Origin: Eriocheir sinensis
Lineage: Eukaryota; Arthropoda; Malacostraca; Decapoda; Varunidae
Direction: 5' to 3'
Length of the DNA stretch: 64,000 bases
Assembly: GCF_024679095.1 (NCBI RefSeq)
Contig: NW_026111272.1
Coordinates: forward strand, 415,133 to 479,132
The position numbers and the translations under genes were made by a program. Of this stretch, positions 1-12,610 are shown in pieces. Each line of letters begins with the position of its first letter. The stretch's first letter is position 1. Under the pieces are notes generated by a model. That model ran no database searches and was not told where the DNA came from. It saw only the letters and a list, made by a program, of their open reading frames with translations.

Positions 1-25
1 TACGGTAAGTCTCATGTACTTCATT

Positions 26-76
26 AATTTTACATCAGGAATCACTTATCTGCCGAAGTGAGCATTCCACATGAGA
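26..76 (+). repeat. Left inverted terminal repeat of the DIRS element
   Basis: This 51-bp stretch is the reverse complement of 4641-4691 with no mismatch that I can see. It lies beyond the 3' end of the recombinase ORF. Similarity stops abruptly at both edges. Confidence 0.9.
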
Positions 77-216
77 TTTTGAAGCTATGTGGGTTCGTAC
101 TTAGTTAACAGGAAATTGGAGTAACCTTGAGGAGAAACGAAGTAGACTAGAAAGAGAAATGTACCAATTTTAATAAACATAGAAAAGCATTGTACAGTCT
201 GTACAGACATGTTAAC

Positions 217-1392
217 CTACATGAGAACAGCATCCTGAAATATGTCTGGGTTCGAGACAATTTCTTTGTCATAATATTTAGCAAAGGTGGCTTCACGTGA
301 CCAGCCAGCCTTTGCCATGATATGCATAATGGGGACATTCATGGATTTAGCTTTTGATGCCGCAGCAGACCGAACACTACCAGCTGAGTACTTGACTGTG
401 TCTATGCCATATAAGTGAAGCACAGACCTGATCCAACGTGCTAAGGTGTCTTTCGACACTCCCTTGTGGGGCTTGATAAAACTGATAAGCAGACTTTCAT
501 CATCATTCTCAAAGCTGCGGAGTTTTTCAGTCTGCGCGACATAAAACTTAAGTGTATCACAGACACAAAGCCGACTATCCCTAGAATATGCATGGAAAGT
601 AATAGTTTTCACATTGAAATCAGGCCTACATTGTTTGATATGTCCTCTTAACATGACTGAAATAGAATCCTTCTTAATTAGTATGCCGCTCAGCAACAAT
701 AGGTGCAAGGTCTGCATCCAAGCAGCTTGGGTAAGCGCCATCAACATTACAAGCTTAAGGGTTAAGTCTTTAAGTGAGAGAGTGGGCAGTGGATCCATGT
801 TCCGCAGGTGCTGGAGCACTGGCTGGATATCCCAGGTCTCCGCAAATCTGGGTGCAGATGGTCGTAAGTTAAAAACTCCCTTCAGTAATCTGTTAACAAG
901 TGGATGGTTACCAGCTCGACAACCATCCACTACTATTCCCAGAGATGAAAGAGCTCCTCTGGCCGTATTAACAGCATTATAACCTACACCTCTATGGTAA
1001 GTATCAGACAAGAAATTGACAATATCCGCTACAGCGGGATTAAGGGAATTGATGCATTTCCTACCGCAAAACTGTAGCCACCTATGAATGTGTGGTCGAT
1101 ACTGCTTCGCGGTTGCGGGCCGCCACGAAGCCATGATGATGTCCGTGCCCGCCGAAGATACACCGCGTTCTCGCAGCTGTTCCCGGACAAGAGGCAGGCC
1201 ATCAGCCTGGTGTGTGACATGATTGGGTGTTCCTCCAGTGTTGATGGGTGACGCAGTAGGTACCTCCGTCGCGGTAACAGAAGTGGCTCCCTGATGAGCA
1301 GCCTGAGAAGCACACTCATCCATGGTTGGGATGGCCACAGTGGCACAATCAACCATCCCCGCGCCACCTCTGCCCGAAGTTTCTGAAGGCAT
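217..1392 (-). CDS. Tyrosine recombinase of the DIRS element
   Basis: The 391-codon open frame encodes a phage-integrase-type tyrosine recombinase, which inserts the circular cDNA of DIRS elements. The N-terminal half has a core-binding region (motif WRPATAKQYRPHIHRW, near residue 90). The C-terminal catalytic part ends with VRSAAASKA and then GWSREATFAKYY, which fit the R-x-x-(R/H/K) box and the terminal W...Y of this family; the final Tyr is the presumed nucleophile. The first 120 residues overlap the upstream RT/RH/MT frame in another frame. The frame is intact, which contrasts with gag and RT. The first Met at 1392 is a reasonable start but is not proven. Confidence 0.88.
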   Translation of the reverse strand: MPSETSGRGGAGMVDCATVAIPTMDECASQAAHQGATSVTATEVPTASPINTGGTPNHVTHQADGLPLVREQLRERGVSSAGTDIIMASWRPATAKQYRPHIHRWLQFCGRKCINSLNPAVADIVNFLSDTYHRGVGYNAVNTARGALSSLGIVVDGCRAGNHPLVNRLLKGVFNLRPSAPRFAETWDIQPVLQHLRNMDPLPTLSLKDLTLKLVMLMALTQAAWMQTLHLLLLSGILIKKDSISVMLRGHIKQCRPDFNVKTITFHAYSRDSRLCVCDTLKFYVAQTEKLRSFENDDESLLISFIKPHKGVSKDTLARWIRSVLHLYGIDTVKYSAGSVRSAAASKAKSMNVPIMHIMAKAGWSREATFAKYYDKEIVSNPDIFQDAVLM

Positions 1393-3067
1393 CTTGCGAT
1401 TAAGGCAAACGGGGGAAAAGCATAAATTAACTCAAACTGTGACCAATTAATGGAAAATGCATCAATAAATTCAGCCTCTGGGTCAGGCTGCCATGAACAA
1501 AAGCGAGGGACCTGTTTGTTGAGCCTAGAGGCAAAAAGATCGATGCTGGGCACCCCAAAGTGTGTACATAGTTCTTGAAATATGTCCTCATTTAATTTCC
1601 AATCATGCCTATCCTGGAACTTCCTGGACGCAGCGTCAGCCAGGAGATTAACTGCGCCCGGTACATGAGAACACGTAATCCAAGCCTCATTCTTCTCACA
1701 CCAATCCCAAATTTCTAAACTAATGTCATTACACACAGCAGATCTTGTGCCCCCCATTTCATTGACATAGTGAACAGCAGTCATGTTATCACAAAATACC
1801 CGAATGTGTTTGCCCCTGAGGAGGTCCGTAAATGACTGTAATGTCAAAAGTATGGCTCTAAGTTCCTTGGCATTAATATGTAAATCTGATTCTAAAGAGG
1901 ACCATCTTCCATTAGTCTGCCTCCCATTCAGAGAGCCTCCCCAACCTAAGTTTGAGGCATCAGTATATAGATCTAATTCCGTGCCACTCCGAAAGATGTG
2001 TCTAGTTTGTAGGGTGATGTTGTTCAACCACCACGAGAGATCTGATCTCATATCATCAGTGACTGCCATCCATTTATTAAAGTTACCTTTCACCTTCTGC
2101 AGCGCAGAGATCTTTGCTGATTCCAATTTTCTATAATGTAGTTTACCCATCTCAACAGCAGGGAGGGCAGCAACTAGCAAACCTATTACTCTGGCCACAT
2201 CCTGATACGAGCATTATCACAGCTATAAAGTTCCTCACAGCTGCGAATAAGTTTACATTTCCTACGCTCAGGTAACGTGACCGTCATTGAAACAGAGTCA
2301 ATGACATTACCCAGATATTCCAAACGTGTGGTGAGTATTAAAAGAGATTTATCTTCATTAATACAGAAACCAAGATTTTTAAGCATTTGTACTGTGGCAT
2401 TTACACTCTCAAAACATCCACTTAAGGTGCTGTGGGCAATAAGTGTGTCATCGATAAAACTGGTGATGACATGACCCATCTCTCTCAACTTTGCATAAAC
2501 CGGTTTCATTAATTTGGTGAACAAGCGTGGTCCTTCAGCAATCCCGTTAGGAAGACATGTAAATTGATAAATTCTCCCCTGCCACTTGAAGCACAAAAAA
2601 CGCTGTTGTTCCTCAGCTATTTTGATAGCGTAATAAGCATGTCGTAGATCAACTGATGCCATGTAATCACCTTTGTTAATCAACCTAATGGCCTGTGCAA
2701 AATTTTCCATTTTAAAGTGCTGATAGGGAATGTGGGTATTAAGCTTCTCAAGGTTGAGAATCATCCTAACACCGCCATCTTTTTTCTTACGCAAGAAAAC
2801 AGGAGAAAGAATTTGGCCTTCAAACCTACTAGTTTCCCTGATGACCTGCAGTTCCAACAGTTGAGAAATTTCCTGGCAAACAATACCCTTGTCTTCCTCA
2901 CTAAAAATATACTCAATATCTTCATGAAATAAATGGCTAATATCATCAACAGGAATGTTAAGATGGCAATGTTGAACAATGTCCAAAACATGAGAATCAT
3001 TGGTTAATTTTCTCCATTCCTTCACAAAGTATTGAAGCCTGCCAGCTTCAAAGGGCTGACTTACCAC
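1029..3067 (-). pseudogene. DIRS reverse transcriptase / RNase H / methyltransferase-like polyprotein, frameshifted
   Basis: Two overlapping frames make up one coding unit. The first (3067 to 2186) is a reverse transcriptase: FLRKKKDGGVRMILNLEKLN, then SVDLRHAYYAI with the first catalytic Asp, then SFIDDTLIA, the DIRS version of the YxDD box. A 1-base shift near 2200 leads into RNase H (2198 to about 1650) with DLYTDASNLGWGG, INAKELRAI, VFCDNMTAVHYVN and LADAASR supplying the D-E-D-D residues. Beyond it a segment with IDLFASRLN, CSWQPDPEAE and IYAFPPF resembles the Dam-like methyltransferase region described in DIRS elements. The last 364 bp overlap the recombinase ORF. The frameshift is either a real inactivating change or a sequencing error. 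Confidence 0.82.
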
Positions 3068-3069
3068 AT

Positions 3070-4388
3070 TTACCGCCGGGGCATGGGGCGACCCCGGCCG
3101 CGGTAGTTTTTTGGATCCGAGCCCAGGCGAAGGGAAGACTGCCGGTGTTCACCCTTGTGGCCATACATATGCTGCCCGTAAGGCTGGAACCTGGAGGCAA
3201 ACCCCTTGTAAGCAGGGATACCTTGTGAGCCTCTGGACTTCCATCCAGCAAATCTTGATGTAGAGGGCAGCTGTTTCTTGTTGGTGAACTTTGTCTTCAA
3301 TTTTTCCGCCTCCTCAATGTGTTTTGCTGCTTGAGAGACGTCATCGCCAAACAGGAATCGAGTCATGGGGACCTTGTCGGAACACAGGTGTGCATATTTC
3401 TGATTGATTTCTCTTTTGATGATAAACCGGCGCGTCAGGTTATTTTTATGGTGAGCATTCCCCAGCAGGCCGAGGGCACCATTAAGCAGAGCAACTTCCT
3501 GGGCAACTTGTGGATGTCCAGTCTGAGCAAACCTGTCCAACACTGTGAGAGACTTTGTCAAAATAGTGGCTGCCATGACAATGTCCTTACCAACGCCCTT
3601 CATACGGTGGTCTGTTTTCTTGGCGTCAGGTTTAAGTGCATCCAAGATCTGAGCGTTACATTCCACTGGAGACAACGCTACACAATTACTGGGTCTCTTG
3701 ATAGCGTCATCCTCTAGAATTTCCTTGTACTCTTCCTCTCTCAGCCCGTGGTCAAAAACATGATTCACCATGCCAGCCACCCGCCCATCAATGTCGGCCC
3801 CAAGTGCATCCACGGGACCATAGACCTCGGCACACCGCTGAAGGACACTTACTGACTGTGGATCATGCACTGAATCCTTGTCATCGTCATCACCAGAGAC
3901 GTAAGGTACATCGGCAGCAAACCCAGAGAATGTGGCGGGCGAGATAGGGGCGGGAGTAAGCACCGCCCGGCTGTTGTTTACACTGGGAGGTGCGTCGGTG
4001 TTTACACTGCTATGTGCGCCGTTAGCGCCACCACCAACACCACACTTTATCTTCTTTCAACTCGTTAACTTCACTCCGTAATTCAGCAATAGCGTCCAGA
4101 ACCATATTCCAGGGTGGGACAGGGGAAGCATCACGATGGCCGGCAGCCCGTGAAGTAGATGGGAAGCAAGCAGAGTGAGCATCATTGGCCGCCTTCCCCG
4201 ACTCACCAACACTGCGCTTGCCAACATATTCGTGCCGTCGAACACTTCGAGAACTATCCCGATGCGAGGTGCGGGGGCCCTTGCTGGAATGCTTGCGGGA
4301 GGAGTGCGTCTTCGAGTGTGAACTAGCATGTCCTGAGCCGTCCTCCACGTCCGACAAGCGAGAGTCGTGCTCAGAAGACGACATCATG
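3070..4388 (-). pseudogene. DIRS gag-like protein, frameshifted
   Basis: The likely start is the MMSSSEHD methionine at about 4388. The first part is rich in Ser, His and Arg and ends in a short predicted coiled coil (LDAIAELRSEVNELKED). A 1-base shift near 4050 ends that frame, but the next frame is open through the junction and continues to 3070 as an acidic then helical region ending in a basic, glycine/arginine-rich tail (YRGRGRPMPRR). No zinc knuckle is visible. Position upstream of RT and the basic tail are what suggest gag. The coding sequence ends just before the RT frame begins. Confidence 0.65.
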
Positions 4389-4640
4389 GCCGCCTCAGAG
4401 TACGGAGGCAAGATATCATCAACAGGGCCGTAAGCCCCAAAACCCCCACTAATGGGTATGCACCCGCTCCTAAACGGATGACGGGTGGTGTTGCAGTCAG
4501 CTCCTAAACGGATAACAGACTGTGGCACGCCTTTCCGCTCCAAATTTGGATGACGGGATGAAGGCCGCCAGGCTTGAGAGGGGACGTCTGGTAAGCGCGA
4601 GAGCAACAAGCCAACTGGCGGGCGCAGCAGCAGCAGTGTA

Positions 4641-4691
4641 TCTCATGTGGAATGCTCACTTCGGCAGATAAGTGATTCCTGATGTAAAATT
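4641..4691 (-). repeat. Right inverted terminal repeat of the DIRS element
   Basis: Reverse complement of 26-76. It lies upstream of the gag-like ORF and marks the 5' end of the element. Confidence 0.9.
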
Positions 4692-5287
4692 CAGTTTTTA
4701 TCACCCCATTCCTCCTCAGAAACTACACATTTGTGACGAAATCAATTAGCAAAGCAATCAAAACACCAAAAAAGAATAAGTTCACCTATCTCATTGCAAA
4801 AAACTTTGTTGTTCTTAATGAAGAACTTAGGTCACATACAACACAACGGTGTATATCTTACTGTCAGAATGTTCATTCCTGAGATATTAATTTTTATATA
4901 ATTTATCACTTCCTCCAGAGTCCATCCACATTAACCTGCACCATGATGGTCTGCGGGGGAAGAAGGGGAGTAAAGGGGGTAGAGGAAGGGATTCAAATCT
5001 AAACGTGCTGACCCGATGGAGAGAAGTACTCAACAAAGTGATGATAGTAATGGCCAAAGTGGCGTTAGGTACTGATCCAGTGCATATAAGTACCAACCAA
5101 TGTATTAAGTTAGATTAGGTTTGGGAATATTGCCCGAAACTGCAACTTTACCACATGCTTGGAGATGAAAATACATTTTTCTGGTAGATTTTGGTGTTTT
5201 TTTGTATGAATCTGCTTATTTTCGTTGTAAATCCTTCAGTTATGTGGGGAAAGGGTATGAAAAAGGTTGATTTGCAATGAAAATAGG
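4692..5287. other. No gene recognised
   Basis: AT-rich sequence between the DIRS element and the LINE-A 3' end. I see no conserved ORF, splice-phased exon or repeat that recurs elsewhere in the window. Confidence 0.5.
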
Positions 5288-8200
5288 TTTTTTTTTTTTT
5301 TACAACAAAGGAGGCAGCTCAAGGGCACACAAAAAAAGAAAACAATAATAAAAAAAAAGCCCGCTACTCGCTGCTCCTAAAAAGAAACAAAAGAGGTGGC
5401 CGAAAGCAAGATCAAATACGGGAGGAGAGATGTCCTGATACCCTCCTCTTGAAAGAGTTCAAGTCGTAGGCAGGAGGAAATCCAGATGAAGGAAGATTGT
5501 TCCAGAGTTTACCAGCGTGAGGGATGAAAGAGTGAAGATGCTGGATAACTCTTGCATAAGGGGTTTGGACAGTATAGGGATGAGCATGAGTAGAAAGTCG
5601 AGTGCAGCGGGGCCGCGGGAGGGGGGGAGGCATGCAGTTAGCAAGTTCAGAAGAGCAGTCAGCGTGGAAATATCGATAGAAGATAGAAAGAGAGGCAACA
5701 TTGCGGCGGAATTTAAGAGGTAGAAGACTATCAGTATGAGGAGGAGAGCTGATGAGACGAAGAGCCGTAGCCTCCACTCTGTCCAGAAGAGCTGTGTGAG
5801 TGGAGCCCCCCCACACATGAGATGCATACTCCATACGAGGGCGGACAAGGCCCCTGTATATGGACAGCAACTGTGCAGGGGAGAAGAACTGGCGGAGACG
5901 GTACAGAACGCCCAGCCTCGAGGAAGCTGATTTAGTAAGAGATGAGATATGAAGTTTCCAGTTGAGATTTTGAGTTAAGGATAGACCGAGGATGTTTAGT
6001 GTTGAGGAAGGTGATAGCTGGGTGTTGTCAAAGAATAAGGGATAGTTGTTTGGAAGATTGTGTCGAGTGAATAGGTGGAGAAACTGTGTTTTTGAGGCGT
6101 TGAAGGACACAAGGTTCTTCTTGCCCCAATCGGAAATAATAGTAAGGTCTGAGGCTAAGCGTTCTGCAGCCTCCAGCCTTGAGTCGTTAAGTTCCTGAAG
6201 GGTGGGTCTTCTATTAAAAGAAGTTGAGTAATGCAGAGTGGAATCATCGGCGTAGGAATGGATAGGACAGTTCGTTTTGGAAAGAAGATCATCAATGAAC
6301 AACAGAAAAAGAGTGGGAGATAGGACAGAACCCTGTGGGACACCACTGTTAATAGATTTAGAGGAAGAACAGTGACCGTCTACCACGGGAGAAATAGAAC
6401 GGTCAGAAAGGAAACTGGAGATAAAGGCACAGAGAGAAGGATAGAAACCGTAGGAGGGTAGTTTAGAAAGCAAAGATTTGTGCCAGACCCTATCAAAAGC
6501 TTTTGATATGTCCAGCGCAATAGCAAAAGTTTCACCGAAACGGCTAAGAGAGGATGACCAAGAGTCAGTTAAGAAGGCTTGGAGATCACCAGTAGAACGC
6601 CCCTTGCGGAACCCATACTGGCGATCAGATAGAAGGTCAGAAGTGGAAAGGTGCTTTTGAATCTTCCGGTTAAGGATTGATTCAAAAGCTTTAGATAGAC
6701 AAGAAAGTAAAGCTATAGGACGGTAGTTTGAGGGATTGGAGCGGTCACCCTTCTTAGGCACAGGCTGTATGAAGGCATACTTCCAGCAAGAAGGAAAGGT
6801 AGATGTTGACAGGCAGAGGCGAAAGAGTTTGACCAGGCAGGGTGACAGCACGGAGGCACAGTTTTTAAGGACAATAGGAGGCACTCCATCAGGTCCATAA
6901 GCCTTCTGAGGATTGAGGCCAGAGAGGGCATAGAAAACATCATTTTGAAGAATCTTTATAACAGTCATAAAGGAGTCAGAGGGGGGATGAGTAGGAGGAA
7001 TATGCCCAGAATCGTCCAGAGTGGAGTTTTTAGAAAAAGTTTGAGAGAAGAGTTCAGCCTTAGAGATAGATGAGGACTGAGGAGTGGAGGGAAAGATGAA
7101 GAAGTGAAGTTGGAGGAGATGTTTTTGGCTAGATGCCAGAAGTAACGGGAAGAGTTAGAGAAAGTAAGGTTTTGACATTTTCTATTAATGAAAGAATTTT
7201 TGGTTAGTCGGAGAATAGATTTGGCACGATTTCGGGCAGAAATGTAAAGTTCATAATTAGCATTAGTTTGAAGGCTCTGGTACCTTTTGTGAGCTACCTC
7301 TCTATCATTGACAGCACGAGAACAAGCGTGATTAAACCAAGGCTTTTTAGCATGAGGAGTAGAGAAAGAACGAGGAATGTATGCCTCCATTCCAGAGACA
7401 ATCACGTCTGTGATGCGCTGAGCACACACAGAGGGGTCTCTATCCTGGAAGCAATAATCATTCCACGGGAAATCGGAAAAGTACATCCTCAGGTCGTCCC
7501 ACCGAGCTGAAGCAAAATGCCAGAAGCATCGCCTCTTCGGTGGGTCCAGAGGGTGTACAGGAGCGATAGGACAGGATGCAGAAATAAGATTGTGATCGGA
7601 GGAGCCCAACGGAGAGAACAGTTTGACAGAATAAGCAGAAGGGTTTGAGGTAAGGAAGAGGTCTAGAATGTTGGGCCGATCTCCAAGACGGTCGGGAATA
7701 CGTGTAGGGTGCTGGACCAACTGCTCTAGGTCGTTGAGGATAGCAAAGTTATAGGCTTGTTCACCAGGATGGTCAGTGAAAGAGGATGAAAGCCAAAGCT
7801 GGTGGTGAACATTGAAATCTCCTAGGATGGAGATTTCAGCGAAGGGAGAGTGGGTCAAGATGTGCCCCAATTTAGAATTCAAATAGTCAAATAATTTTAC
7901 ATAGTTGGTAGAGTTAGGTGAGAGATAAACAGCACAGATGTATTTAGTAATAGAATGACAATGAAGTCTTAGCCAGATGGTGAAAAATTCAGAAGAGTCA
8001 AGGTTGTGGGCACGAGAGCAAGTGATGTCGTTGCGCACGTAAGCGCAACATCCAGCTTTGGATTGAAATTTAGGATAGAGATAGTAGGAGGGAACAGAGT
8101 AGAGATTGCTCTCAGTAGCCTCAGAAACCTATGTTTCGGTAAGGAAGAGAAGGTGAGGTTTAGAGGAGGAGAGATGATGTTCCACAGAATGAAAATTAGA

Positions 8201-8560
8201 CCGAAGACCGCGAATGTTGCAAAAATTGAGAAGAAAGAGGTTCGAGGAGTTATCAAGACACCTCTCGGGTCGGCAGCCAGAAGGGGAGTCCTCCCTGGGG
8301 GAATTTGTGGTCCCCCCCCCAGGCGGGGACTCCGAGGCTTGGTGTATGTGCGCCATTTTGAGATTTTAATTTTGGGAAAAGGTGTATATGTTGTGTGAAT
8401 GTAGTGTGGTGTGGATAAAGAGAGGATCTGTCTTTAGAGAGCATGCTGAACTACTCTCCGGTGTTGGTGAGACAATAGGGAAACGGTTAGTGAGGACATG
8501 GGAAGGGTCTTTGGAGGGCTTCAGCTCCCTTCTCACCTCCCATATATACCTCACCGGGAG
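5288..8560 (-). mobile_element. LINE-A copy 1 (jockey/CR1-like non-LTR retrotransposon)
   Basis: The 3' end is at the left: a poly(T) run at 5288-5301 (poly(A) on the - strand) preceded by a characteristic 3' UTR. The same 3' UTR recurs at 44540, 50362, 51797, 53935-55433, 58095, 62533-64000 and, in shortened form, 31708. The body encodes an AP-type endonuclease and a reverse transcriptase. The 5' edge near 8560 is approximate because no other copy in the window reaches that far. Confidence 0.85.
5412..8356 (-). pseudogene. LINE-A ORF2: endonuclease-reverse transcriptase, broken
   Basis: The N-terminal endonuclease starts near 8290 with NIRGLRSN and LLFLTET, followed by an in-frame TAG at 8129-8131 where a Gln codon would fit. 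Downstream are ILGDFNVHH and GSSDHNLI, the metal-binding and catalytic motifs of the exonuclease-endonuclease-phosphatase fold. A frameshift near 7075 separates this from the RT frame (6968 to 5412). The RT has KAYGPDGVPP, LDISKAFDRVWH, SGVPQGSVLSP and HSYADDST, the catalytic YADD box. The C-terminal part is shared almost word for word with the other LINE-A copies. Without the stop and shift it would be a protein of about 980 residues, usual for this class. Confidence 0.85.
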
Positions 8561-9263
8561 TGGCTTGCGCCCATTCGGTAGGTGTCTTCCTACCTACTCA
8601 AAGCACATAAAAATCTACCAAAAAAGTGAAGTTTCATCTGAAAATCTGAGACAGGTGAACTTATAGTACAGTATATGTTCACCCAAAAAAAAAAAAAATT
8701 TTGTTCGCATGCTCGTATAATTAAACCTAACCAAAACTAACCCATCGTAAATCTACCCTAGGTACTCGAACAAACCTAATGCCACCTTGGTCAATACCCT
8801 AACCCCACTGAGGACTTGTCGGAAAAGCAGAGTTTATGATGGGGGAGGCCTAAATAGGCGAGATTTGGCACGAATTTCCAACAAATCTATGTAAATTTCC
8901 CAAAACCAACATTATAACCTCCTAGCCGGGGCTCTTTGACCTCCTTATTAAGTATCCTATCCTAACCTAATCCTTAATATAACCTAACATAGCCCATAAC
9001 TTAACCTTGCCCTTAACCTAACCTGACCTGAAAGAGGGGAAAAAGGCAAAAAAAGAGGGTAAATGAAAAGATTCAAAGACTTACCTTTGACCGGGGTTAT
9101 TTTGCTCCATTACGTTGAAATGGCATGGATATGTAGGCTTGCAGCAGAAGTGGGAGGAGTTTGTGTTGATGTAGTTGTTACAAACAACAGGTCTTGGTAC
9201 CATCTCAGGCCGTGTACGGTTTCATCGACGTCGCTTAATTAGAGACAAGGAAGGCCCTACAGT
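8561..9263. other. No gene; AT-rich with dispersed TAACCTAA-like motifs
   Basis: The stretch contains many short ACCTAACCT/CCTAACC motifs between 8720 and 9030 but not in a regular array, so it is not a telomeric repeat. A poly(A) run lies at 8685-8698. No ORF with recognisable similarity is present. Confidence 0.5.
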
Positions 9264-10040
9264 TTTCCTTCCCCTGTCATTATTAATGAATCTCAGGTGT
9301 CGCAACTTGGTGTGAACATGGCCTAAGTATTCACCTGTGGAAATACGTTGATGTAAATGTGATTGGTATCCTATTTTTTGTGAAAAATGAATGTGCGATC
9401 ATGGGTGTCGGAGCGCTGCTGGAGGATGGCTTGGCGACGAGGAAAAGCTGCCGAACTTTATGTAATTTCTGATTTACTAGGGCGAATTTTGCGTTTTCCT
9501 TCAATATGTAGATACAGAAAGCGTTAATTTACCCATATATGTCAATAGAAAGATCTTACAACATATAATAGCGAAGAAATCCGAGGCATATAGATGCCCC
9601 GGCTCAATTCTCCCCGAGGCTCAATTTTGCCATTGACAGGGGCCTATATTTTTCCTTCCCCTGTCGTTATTAATGAATCTCAGGTGTCACAACTTGGTGT
9701 GAACATGGCCTAAGTATTCACCTGTGGAAATACGTTGATGTAAATGTGATTGGTATCCTATTTTCTGAGAAAAATGAATGTGCGATCATTGGTGTCGGAG
9801 CGCTGCTGAAGGATGGCTTGGCGACGAGGAAAAGCTGCCGAACTTTATGTAATTTCTTATTTAATGGGGCAAATTTAGACATGGTCTTTGTCATCATAAT
9901 AAAGAATGATGATCATGCTAGCTCTAGACGTCATATCAGACGAAAAGAACCCCATATACACGAGCTTGAGCTAAGATAACAGAGGCATGTGGATGCCCGG
10001 GCTCAATTTTGCCCGAGGCTCAATTTTGCCCGTGACAGCG
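9264..10040. repeat. Diverged tandem duplication, about 387-bp unit (2 copies)
   Basis: Sequence from 9264 recurs from 9651 with a constant offset of 387 bp for about 230 bp. The unit then diverges, but a shared block of GGCTCAATT...CCCGAGGCTCAATTTTGCC closes each copy (about 9595-9640 and 9992-10040). No coding potential is shared by the two copies. Confidence 0.75.
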
Positions 10041-10585
10041 GCATGTTGCGTTGTCTCGCGAGACCTCCTTCCTCCTCGTCCTCTTGTTACGGGGGGAGCC
10101 CGACGGGTGTGGGGGGGGGGGGGTCGAGGGAAGACAAAGCCCTCCCCCCGGTTAAGAAGGTGGGGGGGTCGAGGTGGGGCGAAGCCTCCCCTTTTAGCTT
10201 AGGTCTTGTTGGTTTCCCGAAAATGAACTGACGCTGTCCCCATTAGAGGGTGGTAACACTGCAGCAGAAACTGCATAACTGACAACTGGGGCAGGCCACT
10301 CGGTTACTGAAGTGAGCGGAAGCCCACTACTGTAGCCCAGGATCAAAGGACACAGGGTCTACCGGAGAGCGCGTCAAATTTTTTATCAACTGGCGCATGA
10401 CGTCATCAGGTGGAAGGTTGGTGGGTTCAGCTATGGTTTACGCCTCAGTAGCCAGCCGGAAGCGGTGGTGTACGGTTTGTTTGTTCTTGTCAAATCACAA
10501 TGCCTTGCAGTTGTTAAGTATCTGGCTGCAAGTCTGTAAGTATGCTATTTAACCCTCTAGAGAAAGCACCATAGTCTGTCTAGGT
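10041..10585. other. No gene; G-rich low-complexity patch
   Basis: Long G and C runs at 10090-10185 make short open frames that are compositional only. The rest is unique sequence with no recognised feature. Confidence 0.45.
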
Positions 10586-10680
10586 CAGGGGTGTCCAAAC
10601 TTTTTTTCACAGAAGGCCACATGCGGAAAATATATGAGTCGGGCCACTCAGTATATTTATGGATGGAGATTTTAGAGTTT
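10586..10680 (+). mobile_element. hAT-type terminus (CAGGGGTGTCCAAAC...)
   Basis: The sequence from 10586 begins CAGGGGTGTCCAAACTTTT and continues into GGCCACATGCGG, a layout typical of hAT non-autonomous ends. I did not find its partner end within a few kilobases, so it is either truncated or its partner has decayed. Confidence 0.5.
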
Positions 10681-11039
10681 ATAGTTTTACAGGAACTACC
10701 ACGTGTAGGTCAACTGACCTCTTGCAGATTCCTTATTTTCTTATGTATGTATTTTTTTTAAGGGATGTAAATAGATATAGGCAAGTGTACCTTTAAAGGA
10801 CTTTGCGCCTGCACGTCTAGTTCATGATACCGTACCAGGATTAAATAGATTAACGATCAATAATTATCGCTTAATTTTATAAATAAAGAGGCTTATTTAA
10901 AGTAACTATTTAGCAACGTGTATAAAAATAATTGTAAGAAGTCCGCAGTCACTTGTTGCCATGACAACGTTGACACCTTTCTTTACTGTGATCGGTGATC
11001 GGAAGTTAGTTTGTGAAGTTCCGATCTCCACAGTCCGAT

Positions 11040-11944
<905 letters not shown>

Positions 11945-12075
11945 TGTAACGAAACACACGAGAAATTAATCCAGGCAAGGAAAGGTTTTGCTGGCGCCGG
12001 GGATCGAACCCGCGACCAGCGTAACGGGAGAACCACTCCTTTACCAGTCGGCCAAAGAGGTACCCCACTGGTTAA
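11945..12075 (-). mobile_element. SINE family 1, tRNA-headed
   Basis: Read on the - strand, the head has a tRNA-like A box (TGGCCGACTGGTAAAGG) and B box (GGGTTCGATCC), as needed for internal RNA polymerase III promotion. The acceptor stem does not pair well, so it is a SINE head and not a functional tRNA gene. The downstream part (a GAGAAATTAATCCAGGC-like block) recurs at 20580-20700. It ends about 100 bp before a cadherin exon. Confidence 0.65.
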
Positions 12076-12172
12076 GTGGGTTATGGGAGGCTCGCCCATC
12101 AGGCAAGTCAGCACTACATGCTTCCCTCACTGGTCTTAGCACACAAAGGTAATGGTGTCACCCTGTGTCCAG

Positions 12173-12384
12173 GCGTTGTCCAGATCACTGCCCTGCTGCA
12201 CTACGAGGCCTCCACCAGCCACAACCTGACGGTGCGGGCGCGGGACCCCTTCACCGGAGGCCACACGGACACCCACGTCACAGTCGCAGTCACGGGCGTC
12301 AATGACAACCCGCCGGAGTTCAGCCGTTCCGTCTTCCAGGAAGACGTGTCGGAGGCTGCATCACCGGGCCACGTGGTGCTGCAG
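12173..12384 (+). CDS. Fat-like cadherin exon (end of one cadherin repeat, start of the next)
   Basis: Acceptor CCCTGTGTCCAG ends at 12172 and donor GTAAAT begins at 12385. The exon enters in phase 1 and leaves in phase 0. It encodes the second half of a cadherin domain (HNLTVRARD) and the inter-domain calcium motif VNDNPPEF, then the start of the next domain (FQEDVSEAASPGHVVLQ). DxNDNxP is the hallmark of cadherin linkers. The preceding exon is outside the window or hidden in the upstream repeats. Confidence 0.93.
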
Positions 12385-12610
12385 GTAAATTACTTCAGCA
12401 AATATTACAGGTTTTTCCACTTTTTTTTAATATGAAAATTTGACCATAAACTCTTTTATAAATATTGATTCCCATTCACTACCTAATAACATTTCATTGT
12501 TAATCAATCAAAAATGGATCTTATGCATAAGTTTGATAAGCTGATCGAAAAATCAAAAGTTCGAATTCTTTTTGCATTGTCGAGACACCTTCACCCTCTG
12601 CCTTGTACAG

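Larger units (their letters stand above)
26..4691 (-). mobile_element. DIRS-like (tyrosine-recombinase) retrotransposon, near complete
   Basis: The element reads right to left: gag-like ORFs, then reverse transcriptase, RNase H, a methyltransferase-like segment and a tyrosine recombinase. This order and the absence of an integrase/protease are diagnostic of DIRS-type elements. Both ends carry the same 51-bp sequence in inverted orientation (26-76 and 4641-4691), so it has inverted terminal repeats, not LTRs. The RT/RH/MT frame overlaps the recombinase frame by 364 bp, as in known DIRS elements. Single-base frameshifts break gag and the RT-RNase H junction, so this copy is probably inactive or carries sequence errors. 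I could not identify the internal complementary region expected near one end. DIRS elements are known to be widespread in decapods; the family assignment is by motif reading only. Confidence 0.88.

Noticed and set aside
1..25. TACGGTAAGT as a cadherin exon donor at the window start
   Set aside because: Only three bases precede the GT, so no frame or domain can be tested.
8720..9030. CCTAACC motifs as a telomeric repeat
   Set aside because: Spacing is irregular and the arthropod telomeric unit (TTAGG)n is not formed in tandem.
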